From JAVBQU01 sp031548675 (GTDB lineage: Bacteria > Bacteroidota > Bacteroidia > Bacteroidales > P3): a stretch of 22,347 nucleotides of DNA. Made by a program: the position numbers and the translations under genes. Each line of letters starts with the position of its first letter. The first letter of the stretch is position 1. The DNA lies in contig JAVBQU010000193.1 of assembly GCA_031548675.1 (NCBI GenBank), positions 1 to 22,347 on the forward strand, read 5' to 3'. Under the pieces are notes generated by a model. That model did no database searches and was not told the origin of the DNA. It worked only from the letters and a program-made list of their open reading frames with translations. This document shows positions 5,913-12,516 of the stretch, one piece after another.

Positions 5913-8276
5913 ATGAAAAAATATTCTTTTTTGAAACGATGTATGGCTTTGGCGTGCGGCTTGGGCTTGGCTTCGGCTGTAATGGCACAAGAAACGCTAT
6001 CTCCCTACATATCCAAAGTATTTGAAATACTGCCTGCACCCGGGCAGCAAACCAACAAAATGCCGCTTTATACCACAGGCGACACGCCCGATTCTATGGT
6101 TGCCAAAGTAAAAGTATTGGGAACAGAAACCGGTACTATGGTTAGCTTGGGAGGGTATGGAGGCTACGTGGTTTTTGGATTTGACCATAAAGTAAAAAAC
6201 AATGCCAACGCTTATGATTTAAAAATTAATGGAAACGGCTTTACCAACAGTGCCGAACCCGGTATTGTGATGGTATCCGTAGATGCTAATGGAAACGGTT
6301 TGCCCGACGATGAATGGTACGAGCTGGCAGGTTCGGAATACTATCGTAAAGCAACCATTAAAGACTATGAAATCAGCTATTTCAAACCTAATCCTTTGAA
6401 TGCCGATGTAGATTGGACAGACAATCAAGGGAAATCCGGCAAGGTTTTCCGTAACACTTTTAATAAGCAGGAAAGTTATTATCCTTTGTGGTATCCGCAC
6501 GATACTTTAAAATTTACAGGAACTCTATTGCCACCGAATGCCAAGAAAAACGGCTCTATATTTGCACTTCCCGAATATCCGTGGGGTTATGCCGATAATG
6601 TAAGCAATGCACAAGCCTATTTCGATATAGCTTGGGCAGTAAACAGTAAAGGTGAACGTATTCATTTAGAGGGTATCGATTTTGTAAAAGTATATACCGG
6701 TGTAAATCAAAGTGCAGGCAGCTTAGGCGAAACTTCTACCGAATTTGTAGGAGCGATGGAAGTGAATGTACCCCTTTCTGAAAATCTGAAATTTTCGGGC
6801 AATGCAAGTAGCTATGCATCTGTGCTTACAACACCTAATAGCATTTGGGATAATTCCGCTATTACAGGCGAAAGTGATGATTATGAATTGGGATGGTTTA
6901 AATATTTGACGGTTGACAATGTAATGTACCGTCAATATGTGGCAGACCCCGATGAATATGGTTATCCTTATTGGGATGGTTTTACTTGCAGCAACCATAG
7001 CGATACAGCTACGTCCGGCTATGGAAATGAATTCAGTGCCAAAACAGGTAGAGGTGTTGATAGTGCAGGAACATCTTATATATTGGCTTATGTTTCCGAT
7101 TTCATGGGTCCCGATTATCTTCCTATTATCAAATTTTCCGGCGATTCTGCTCATTATTTAACAGGAGCTTATATAGCTAATACAACCGTAGCTTATAATT
7201 CTATGCGGGATGGGGATGCTTATGCCAAAAAATTCGGAGGAGCATCCGGTACAGATAAAGATTGGTTTAAATTGAAAATAAAAGGCTATCTAAAGGGAGT
7301 TGTTACAGATTCCATAGAGTTTTATCTGGCAGATTTCCGTTCCGATACATTAAGCAAGCATTATATTCTTAAAGACTGGACTTGGGTAGATATGACTAAA
7401 TTAGGGAAAGTAGATAATATACAATTCTCTATGTTTTCGAGCGATATGGCAGGAAACTTTATGAATACCCCTTCCTATTTCTGTATGGATAAATTGACCG
7501 TTGCCGATGTTTTAACCTTTAATGATGTGGCTTATGGCGAAATGAAAGCCCCTGAAGTTACTCTGCATCCGGTTTCTAATACCCAATGCCAGATAAATAA
7601 TGAAATCAATTTGAAAATTGAAGCTGCAGGCACAGGGTTATTGGCATACCAATGGTTTAAAAACCAAACACCCATACAAGGAGCAACTTCTCCGCAATAT
7701 CATATTTCCACTTTCGGGGCGAGTCATATAGGCAGTTACTATTGTGTGGTATATAATACCTTTGGCAGTGATACCAGTTTAACAGCTAATTTGGCGATAG
7801 AACAAGAAATACCGACCTACACTTTACATTATAATGTAAATGGAGGAACGGCTATTAATGATAGCGTAGTATTTGAAAATACTTTAGTAGTATTACCTGT
7901 TCCGGTTAAAGCAGGCTATACCTTTGCCGGATGGTTTACCCACTCCGATTTTAGCGGCGACAGCGTAACTCAGATTACCGTAACACAAGATACAACTGTA
8001 CATGCAAAATGGTCACAAACTAATGCAGTAAAAGAAATTTCCGATAAGCTGGTTGTAAACCTTTATCCCAATCCGGCAGCAGATTATATAAGCATAGAAG
8101 CCATGGCAGGTACGCAAGTAGAAATATTCAATACTTTAGGTAAAAACGTTTTAACCCGCAAACTTACCAATGATAGCGAAACGATGGCTATTGGCAGTTT
8201 ACCAAAAGGAATGTATATTGTAAGGCTTTCAGATAGCAAAGGAAGGGTTTTTCAAACCAAATTGATTAAACAATAG
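5913..8276 (+). CDS. Multidomain T9SS-sorted surface protein with DUF4465, probable cobalamin capture
   Basis: A 787-residue secreted protein. A signal peptide (residues 1-25, cut after VMA) is followed by four distinct parts. The N-terminal domain (about 27-287, from SPYISKVFEILPAPGQ to GETSTEFVGAMEVN) resembles surface proteins encoded beside btuB in Bacteroides. It has a Ca-loop-like stretch DANGNGLPDDE at 124-134. A DUF4465-type domain covers about 305-535 (SIWDNSAITG, ELGWFKYLTV, WVDMTKLGKVDNIQFSM). An Ig-like domain covers about 547-630 (AYQWFKNQTPIQGA, GSYYCVVYN). An InlB/Listeria-Bacteroides repeat covers 636-701 (YNVNGG, AGYTFAGWF, VHAKWS). The C-terminal type IX sorting domain (713-787; NLYPNPAADYISIE, LPKGMYIVRL) implies outer-membrane export by T9SS. 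From memory, DUF4465 domains include the B12-binding BtuH family. Its place in the operon supports a cobalamin role. Confidence 0.85.
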   Translation: MKKYSFLKRCMALACGLGLASAVMAQETLSPYISKVFEILPAPGQQTNKMPLYTTGDTPDSMVAKVKVLGTETGTMVSLGGYGGYVVFGFDHKVKNNANAYDLKINGNGFTNSAEPGIVMVSVDANGNGLPDDEWYELAGSEYYRKATIKDYEISYFKPNPLNADVDWTDNQGKSGKVFRNTFNKQESYYPLWYPHDTLKFTGTLLPPNAKKNGSIFALPEYPWGYADNVSNAQAYFDIAWAVNSKGERIHLEGIDFVKVYTGVNQSAGSLGETSTEFVGAMEVNVPLSENLKFSGNASSYASVLTTPNSIWDNSAITGESDDYELGWFKYLTVDNVMYRQYVADPDEYGYPYWDGFTCSNHSDTATSGYGNEFSAKTGRGVDSAGTSYILAYVSDFMGPDYLPIIKFSGDSAHYLTGAYIANTTVAYNSMRDGDAYAKKFGGASGTDKDWFKLKIKGYLKGVVTDSIEFYLADFRSDTLSKHYILKDWTWVDMTKLGKVDNIQFSMFSSDMAGNFMNTPSYFCMDKLTVADVLTFNDVAYGEMKAPEVTLHPVSNTQCQINNEINLKIEAAGTGLLAYQWFKNQTPIQGATSPQYHISTFGASHIGSYYCVVYNTFGSDTSLTANLAIEQEIPTYTLHYNVNGGTAINDSVVFENTLVVLPVPVKAGYTFAGWFTHSDFSGDSVTQITVTQDTTVHAKWSQTNAVKEISDKLVVNLYPNPAADYISIEAMAGTQVEIFNTLGKNVLTRKLTNDSETMAIGSLPKGMYIVRLSDSKGRVFQTKLIKQ

Positions 8277-8280
8277 AAAT

Positions 8281-8361
8281 TTAGTTTACGGTTTATGAGT
8301 TTACTGGTTTACGGAAAAAAGTAAATGTAGTAAACTTGTCAACCGTAAACTTGTAAACTAA
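8281..8361. repeat. GTTTAC/GTAAAC inverted-repeat leader
   Basis: TTAGTTTAC (8281-8289) is complementary to GTAAACTAA (8353-8361), with further GTTTAC and GTAAAC units between them. The stretch fills the gap between the T9SS protein stop and the CWC protein start and could fold into a long imperfect hairpin. Confidence 0.5.
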
Positions 8362-8369
8362 CAAAAGCC

Positions 8370-8585
8370 ATGAATACAAAAATATGCCCCCGCTGCCGGC
8401 AATCCTTTGAATGCAGGCATGACGATATTGTTTCCTGCGGATGTTCAACCATACATCTTACAACTGAAATGCAGAATTATATCAAAGAAAATTATGAAGA
8501 ATGCCTTTGCGTAAATTGCCTGAAAGATATTGAAGAAGGGTTTCATGCAATGGTAGTAAATCCGAAAATGGAAAAATTATCTTGA
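8370..8585 (+). CDS. Small cysteine-rich protein, CWC type
   Basis: A 71-residue cytoplasmic protein with eight cysteines at 6, 9, 15, 23, 25, 45, 47 and 50. The pairs CPRC, CGC and CLCVNC suggest one or two zinc or other metal sites. The pattern and length fit the cysteine-rich CWC family of unknown function. There is no signal peptide. It begins 93 bases after the T9SS protein and is the last gene before the hairpin at 8623-8661, so it is probably co-transcribed with the B12 block. Its role is unknown. Confidence 0.8.
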   Translation: MNTKICPRCRQSFECRHDDIVSCGCSTIHLTTEMQNYIKENYEECLCVNCLKDIEEGFHAMVVNPKMEKLS

Positions 8586-8622
8586 TAAATATTCTTTACA
8601 TAATCAGAATAATTTAATCTAA

Positions 8623-8661
8623 TATAGCCCTCAAAAGTTGTTGAAACTTTTGAGGGCTATA
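8623..8661 (+). terminator. Strong terminator ending the B12 block
   Basis: TATAGCCCTCAAAAGTT and its exact complement form a perfect 17-bp stem with a 5-base loop, followed by AATTTT. It lies 38 bases after the CWC gene stop. The core GCCCTCA/TGAGGGC is shared with the hairpin at 19186-19220. Confidence 0.75.
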
Positions 8662-8697
8662 AATTTTAAAAGAAGAAGAAATTAATAGATATAAGAA

Positions 8698-8728
8698 TTT
8701 GAATCTAGCTGTTTTTGCAGTAATTTTG
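8698..8728 (+). promoter_or_regulatory. Consensus Bacteroidota promoter
   Basis: TTTG (8698-8701), exactly 19 bases, then TAATTTTG (8721-8728) is a full match to TTTG-N19-TAnnTTTG. It would transcribe the 20-codon ORF at 8751 and the DUF4403 lipoprotein gene. Confidence 0.7.
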
Positions 8729-8750
8729 CTTCATAATTCAAAACCCTACA

Positions 8751-8813
8751 ATGTCATCAATTATAGATTATGTATTAGGATTGTACTTGGCGAGAAAAAG
8801 GCAGAAAGAATAA
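8751..8813 (+). CDS. Possible 20-residue small protein or leader peptide
   Basis: An ATG frame of 20 codons plus TAA begins 23 bases after the -7 box at 8721-8728. The peptide has a hydrophobic first half (SSIIDYVLGLYLA) and a strongly basic end (RKRQKE). That could be an amphipathic or membrane-touching helix, or a leader peptide of the next gene. A frame this short can occur by chance; the position right behind a consensus promoter is the only support. Confidence 0.25.
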   Translation: MSSIIDYVLGLYLARKRQKE

Positions 8814-8906
8814 AATGGATGAAAAGTTTTTTCTTCTCACAACTCACATTCCACTTTATAAACCTTTTAACTTTATGAACTTTATATACTCATTTAATCC
8901 CGAAGC

Positions 8907-10298
8907 ATGAAATATAATATATTACTCATCAGCCTCTGTTCCCTTTTATTGTTTTCCTGTAAAACACAACTAAAGGTTGTAAAACCTGCCGAAGCCTATG
9001 TTACCCCCCTTATAGAAGTGAAACCTTCAACCATGTCGGTAACTGTGGATTTGGATATTCCCCAGCTCGAAAAAGCTTTGAATAAAAATTTACAAGGAGT
9101 ATTATACGAAGACAATCGTATAGATGACGATAACCTGATGGTAAAAGTTACCAAAGTAAACGATTTTCGTTTTTCGCTTACGGGTAATGTAATCAGTTGT
9201 GCCTTGCCTTTGAACGTGTGGGTAAAAACCGGATATAAAAAAGAAGCTTTAGGATTGAAATTTGAAGATTATTACGAAGCTACAGGCTCGCTGTCGGTAA
9301 ATGTAAATCTGGCTTTTTCAGTTACCAAAGATTGGACTATACAAACGCAAACCAATATTACAGGCTATAATTGGATTCAAAAACCTGTTATCAAAGCAGC
9401 AGTAGTTGATATACCCGTTACGTTTATTGCAGATGTGGCAATAAAATCGATGAAGTCGAAAATAGCAGCAGCCGTAGATAAGTCGATTGGCGAAAATACG
9501 GAGTTGCGTAAAGTTATGTCCCAGACTTGGGCAGAAATACAGAATCCGATTTTACTGGACAAAACATATAATGTGTGGATGAAAGTAAGCCCGCAAGGCA
9601 TTAGCTCCACGCCGCTTTTAGGTTCGGGCAACCGTTTGGTACTTAATCTGGGAGTTACCGGAGTAATAGAAACCAATGTAGGAACTAAGCAATTTGCAGG
9701 AAATGGGAATAATGCCAAGCTCCCCGAATATAAAGTAGTTTCGTCTATCTCTCCCGACTTTGCAATACATTCGAATATTTATCTGCCGTTCTCAAAAATA
9801 GAAGAAATTGCCAAGCAAATGGTCGTTGGACAAGAATTTACACAGGGAAAGAAAAAGGTAAAAATAGAATCGGTACATCTGTACGGACAAAATGATTGTG
9901 TAATAGCACAAGTATCCGTATCGGGCTCGGCAAGAGGAGATATATTTTGCAAAGGGAAATTGGCATTTGATAATGCCAGTCAAAGCTTGAATGTAAACAA
10001 TTTCGATTTTGAAGTAAATACTAAAAACGCGTTGGTTAAATCGGCAAATTGGTTGCTACATAAGAAATTCCTGTCGATGATAGAACCCATGCTTACCGTT
10101 TCGCTTAAAAACGAGATAGGGGGGGCTTTTAATTCAGCCAATACTATATTAAAGAGCTACAATTTGTACAAAGGTGTTACTTTGAATGGGAACTTAAAGA
10201 ATATACAAGTTCGTCAAATCAACATTGTCGAAGATGCCGTTATTGTAAGCGGAGCCGTAAATGGAAATCTGAAAGTGAATGTAGGAGAAATATTTTAG
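8907..10298 (+). CDS. DUF4403 family lipoprotein
   Basis: A 463-residue lipoprotein with lipobox LLFSC (Cys18). The body is beta-rich with alternating polar and apolar strands. Typical DUF4403 features are visible: a strand near 46-60 (STMSVTVDLDIPQLEKALNK), a central segment VKPSTM...WTIQTQTNITGYNW, and the motif KSIGENTELRKVMSQTWAEIQNPILLD. This family is widespread in Bacteroidota, probably anchored in the outer membrane, and has no firm function; the fold resembles lipid-binding tubular proteins only by inference. It has its own promoter (8698-8728) and is separate from the B12 block. Confidence 0.87.
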   Translation: MKYNILLISLCSLLLFSCKTQLKVVKPAEAYVTPLIEVKPSTMSVTVDLDIPQLEKALNKNLQGVLYEDNRIDDDNLMVKVTKVNDFRFSLTGNVISCALPLNVWVKTGYKKEALGLKFEDYYEATGSLSVNVNLAFSVTKDWTIQTQTNITGYNWIQKPVIKAAVVDIPVTFIADVAIKSMKSKIAAAVDKSIGENTELRKVMSQTWAEIQNPILLDKTYNVWMKVSPQGISSTPLLGSGNRLVLNLGVTGVIETNVGTKQFAGNGNNAKLPEYKVVSSISPDFAIHSNIYLPFSKIEEIAKQMVVGQEFTQGKKKVKIESVHLYGQNDCVIAQVSVSGSARGDIFCKGKLAFDNASQSLNVNNFDFEVNTKNALVKSANWLLHKKFLSMIEPMLTVSLKNEIGGAFNSANTILKSYNLYKGVTLNGNLKNIQVRQINIVEDAVIVSGAVNGNLKVNVGEIF

Positions 10299-10354
10299 TT
10301 CTTTGTTCTGCGGTATTTGCAATGCCGCTGATGTATTGTATTACAAATTTTATG

Positions 10355-10369
10355 ATAAGAAAGAGCAGA
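10355..10369. repeat. Direct repeat flanking the small lipoprotein gene, left copy
   Basis: ATAAGAAAGAGCAGA is identical to 10952-10966. The two copies bracket the gene at 10404-10907, with similar sequence continuing for about 25 bases. Confidence 0.6.
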
Positions 10370-10403
10370 GATTCTATTCAATAAGGGAATTTTTTAAGTA
10401 ATT

Positions 10404-10907
10404 ATGAAGATTGAAGCAATGAAAACAAAGAGAATATTGAAATATGTCATGCTGATTGTTGTAATATTGACTATTTCGACAGCATGTAACGGTCAGAAAA
10501 AAAACAATAAAGAAAAAACCATGAAACAAGAATTACCTGAATATGCATTATGCTTACTCCATGAAAATAATTACCTAACAGCCGTTGGAATAATTTCTGA
10601 TTATGATAAACAATATGTAACATTCATTGGGAATGGAGATTATTTTTTGTCATATGACACAGAGCAAAAAGCCACGGACAAAGAACATGATATAAGAAGC
10701 CATAGAAGAAATACTCTTCATGTTATACCTGAGGGTAATCGATTTAGGTTGGAAGTTCGAATGGAAAGTTTAACTTTCTTCCAAGATGGAGAAAATATGG
10801 GGCATGCTGAACCAAGTGGTCAATGGATGTTTGTTGGCTATTCCGATGATAAAGATTGTGAAGCTGCAAAGGTAATGAAATACTTCAATGAACATCGAGA
10901 CAAATGA
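10404..10907 (+). CDS. Small lipoprotein of unknown function
   Basis: A 167-residue protein I do not recognise. It starts with a basic n-region and hydrophobic core ending in the lipobox ISTAC (Cys28 from the first Met). A second Met at codon 6 (10419) gives a more usual n-region and could be the real start. After a Lys/Asn-rich linker the mature domain (about 45-165) contains GNGDYFLSYDTEQKATD, FRLEVRMESLTFFQDG and a C-terminal EAAKVMKYFNEH helix. It stands alone between DUF4403 and the convergent rluF gene and is bracketed by 15-base direct repeats. Confidence 0.72.
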   Translation: MKIEAMKTKRILKYVMLIVVILTISTACNGQKKNNKEKTMKQELPEYALCLLHENNYLTAVGIISDYDKQYVTFIGNGDYFLSYDTEQKATDKEHDIRSHRRNTLHVIPEGNRFRLEVRMESLTFFQDGENMGHAEPSGQWMFVGYSDDKDCEAAKVMKYFNEHRDK

Positions 10908-10951
10908 CAAAATACCCTGCTTAATTGCCTTAGCAAATTAAAAATTCTACA

Positions 10952-10966
10952 ATAAGAAAGAGCAGA
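10952..10966. repeat. Direct repeat flanking the small lipoprotein gene, right copy
   Basis: ATAAGAAAGAGCAGA, identical to 10355-10369. Confidence 0.6.
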
Positions 10967-11005
10967 ATTTGTAATTCCGCTCAACAAGTATATTTCCGCC
11001 TTACC

Positions 11006-11920
11006 CTATCTCCTCCTTTTGGACCTCGAGGTTTTATTTCCAAAACTTGAATTCGTATTTTTGTTCCTGCCGCCTACCGATTTTTTGGATGGTTTAGGAG
11101 AAGAGGATTTGTTGCTATGCTTAGTTGTTCCTGAGTGTGAGGGAGCTTTAGCAGCTTGTTTTTTTTGACCGGATGCTTTTTTCGACGCTTCTTTTTTGGG
11201 TGTGCTTTTTTCTACTCCGACAGACTCTTCCAAGCTTTTGTTCATCTCATCAATTTCTTGTTGGGTAAACATCCGCCAATCTCCCGTAGGTAACCCCTCG
11301 AGCGTAATGTTCATAATACGTACCCGCTTCAGCTTTTCTACTTCATAACCCAGAGCTTCGCACATTCTTCGAATCTGCCTGTTTAAGCCTTGTACCAGCG
11401 TAATCCGGAAACGGGTATCAGTTTCTTTAACAAATTTGCACTTCTTGGTTACAACGCCTAGAATAGGAACACCCGTTGCCATCTTTTTTTCAAACTCCTC
11501 AGTGATGGATTTGTTTACAGTAACTACATATTCTTTCTCGTGCTTATTGCCCGAACGAAGTATTTTGTTTACAATATCGCCATCATTGGTCAGAAAAATA
11601 AGCCCTTCAGAATCTTTGTCTAACCGCCCCACATTGAAAATCCGGGAAGGATAGTTTACATAAGCTACAATATTATCTCTTTCCGAAAGGTCTGTTGTAC
11701 AGGTTACGCCCACAGGCTTATTAAAAGCCAAGTAAACGGTTTCATCCCGCTCCTCCAATAAATGTCCGTTAACTCTTATTTGGTCTTTAGGAAAAACCTT
11801 TGTACCCACGCTTGCTATTTTCCCGTTTACGAGAACCTTTCCGTTTTCAATCAATCTATCCGCTTCGCGTCTCGAGCAAATACCCGAATCGCTTATGGCT
11901 TTATTTAGTCGTGTCTGCAC
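11006..11920 (-). CDS. rluF: 23S rRNA pseudouridine synthase, RluF type
   Basis: A 304-residue RNA-modifying enzyme of the RsuA/RluB/E/F group. An N-terminal S4 RNA-binding domain (about 2-55: RLNKAISDSGICSRREADRLI, NGKIASVGTKV) is followed by the catalytic domain. That domain carries the GRLDKDSEGL motif at 98-107, with Asp101 as the likely nucleophile. It also has LVQGLNRQIRRMCEALGYEV, the characteristic second motif with GLNRQIRRM. From about residue 230 there is a roughly 75-residue Lys/Ser/Pro-rich, strongly basic, low-complexity tail ending SRSKRRR, which may add RNA or ribosome affinity. RluF modifies U2604 in E. coli 23S rRNA; assignment to RluF rather than RluB rests on the N-terminal sequence and length. 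Confidence 0.9.
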   Translation of the reverse strand: MQTRLNKAISDSGICSRREADRLIENGKVLVNGKIASVGTKVFPKDQIRVNGHLLEERDETVYLAFNKPVGVTCTTDLSERDNIVAYVNYPSRIFNVGRLDKDSEGLIFLTNDGDIVNKILRSGNKHEKEYVVTVNKSITEEFEKKMATGVPILGVVTKKCKFVKETDTRFRITLVQGLNRQIRRMCEALGYEVEKLKRVRIMNITLEGLPTGDWRMFTQQEIDEMNKSLEESVGVEKSTPKKEASKKASGQKKQAAKAPSHSGTTKHSNKSSSPKPSKKSVGGRNKNTNSSFGNKTSRSKRRR

Positions 11921-12036
11921 TGTATTATAAGTTGTGTTCTAAAAAAGTAAGTTTATAATCGGCTGCCGAACGTAAAAGAGCTGTTCCATGTTTATAAAAG
12001 ACAAAAATTACATTATTCAGCAATAATATATTTATG

Positions 12037-12044
12037 CAAAAGTA
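12037..12044 (-). promoter_or_regulatory. Candidate rluF promoter (-7 box)
   Basis: TACTTTTG on the minus strand matches TAnnTTTG, about 117 bases before the rluF ATG. The -33 box at 19-base spacing is weak (TATG). Confidence 0.4.
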
Positions 12045-12067
12045 AAGAATAATGACTACAAAACATA

Positions 12068-12089
12068 ATGTACTCCATGCGGAGTACAT
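12068..12089. repeat. Palindrome with 9-bp arms
   Basis: ATGTACTCC (12068-12076) and GGAGTACAT (12081-12089) around ATGC. Perfect stem, no T-tract. It lies upstream of the rluF -7 box, so it could be an operator or a dispersed repeat. Confidence 0.5.
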
Positions 12090-12207
12090 TTATTTACGAG
12101 TTACAGTGTTTTATTATCATTGCTGTTAGTCTATAACTAGCGAAATCTCTATTTTTCGGGTAAATAAGTTGTAAATACAATTTTATATAAACTTGTAGAG
12201 GTGTCAT

Positions 12208-12233
12208 AAGGTGTCGCTCCTATGCGACACCTT
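12208..12233. repeat. Palindrome with 10-bp arms (AAGGTGTCGC type)
   Basis: AAGGTGTCGC (12208-12217) and GCGACACCTT (12224-12233) form a perfect 10-bp stem with a 6-base loop. There is no T-tract on either strand. Confidence 0.6.
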
Positions 12234-12288
12234 GCCGAAGCCCTCCAGCAGACTTTTGTATTACTGCTAAAGTTTCGCTTTACAAGGA

Positions 12289-12336
12289 GATTCCTCCACT
12301 TCGCTCTTCGTTCCTCATCGCTACAGTCGGAATGAC
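12289..12336. repeat. REP-like repeat, left inverted piece
   Basis: Reads GATTCCTCCACTTCGCT...GTCGGAATGAC. Its reverse complement matches the start and end of 12421-12459, so the two pieces face each other across the terminator hairpin at 12361-12399. Confidence 0.6.
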
Positions 12337-12360
12337 AGTCATACTCGTTTTTTAGAAAGG

Positions 12361-12399
12361 AAAGAGGTGTTGGACAACTTCGTCATCCAACACCTCTTT
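12361..12399 (-). terminator. Perfect 14-bp hairpin after the prolyl oligopeptidase gene
   Basis: AAAGAGGTGTTGGA (12361-12374) pairs fully with TCCAACACCTCTTT (12386-12399) around an 11-base loop. It lies about 120 bases downstream of the minus-strand peptidase gene and is the likely terminator for it, although the T-rich stretch beyond is imperfect. Confidence 0.55.
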
Positions 12400-12420
12400 A
12401 AAATCCTTTTATGGTTGTTC

Positions 12421-12459
12421 CGTCATTCCGAGTGAAGCAAAGCGGAATCGAGGAATCCC
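12421..12459. repeat. REP-like repeat, right inverted piece
   Basis: CGTCATTCCGAGTGAAGC...GGAATCGAGGAATCC, the inverted partner of 12289-12336 and a relative of the CGTCATTGC element at 1795-1890. Confidence 0.6.
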
Positions 12460-12483
12460 TGTCTTTAATAGGGTCGTTTTAAG

Positions 12484-12500
12484 TCTCCCCTTTGGGGAGA
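12484..12500. repeat. CTCCCC/GGGGAG hairpin just after the peptidase stop
   Basis: TCTCCCC and GGGGAGA with a TTT loop form a 7-bp stem, 17 bases past the peptidase stop on the minus strand and within a longer CCCCTCTAAATCTCCCC context. It is similar in type and position to the hairpin after btuB. Confidence 0.55.
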
Positions 12501-12516
12501 TTTAGAGGGGTTTGTT

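Larger units (their letters stand above)
8586..8906. other. Intergenic region with terminator, consensus promoter and tiny ORF
   Basis: This 321-base gap holds the hairpin at 8623-8661, a consensus promoter at 8698-8728 and a 20-codon reading frame at 8751-8813. A G-poor leader (8830-8905, rich in CTCAC/ACTTTA) precedes the DUF4403 gene. Confidence 0.6.
11921..12516. other. Hairpin- and repeat-rich intergenic region
   Basis: Nearly 600 bases without a gene. It holds the candidate rluF promoter, then palindromes at 12068-12089, 12208-12233, 12361-12399 and 12484-12500, plus two inverted REP-like pieces at 12289-12336 and 12421-12459. The few open frames are short and unsupported. Confidence 0.7.

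Noticed and set aside
6723..7154. 143-codon reading frame on the minus strand
   Set aside because: It is fully inside the well-supported T9SS protein gene, and its product shows no domain or signal; it is a shadow frame.
7810..8010. Internal tandem repeat in the T9SS protein
   Set aside because: The segment is a single InlB-type repeat unit; no second copy was found.
12180..12510. CRISPR array suggested by several repeats
   Set aside because: The palindromes differ in sequence and spacing and there are no regular spacers.
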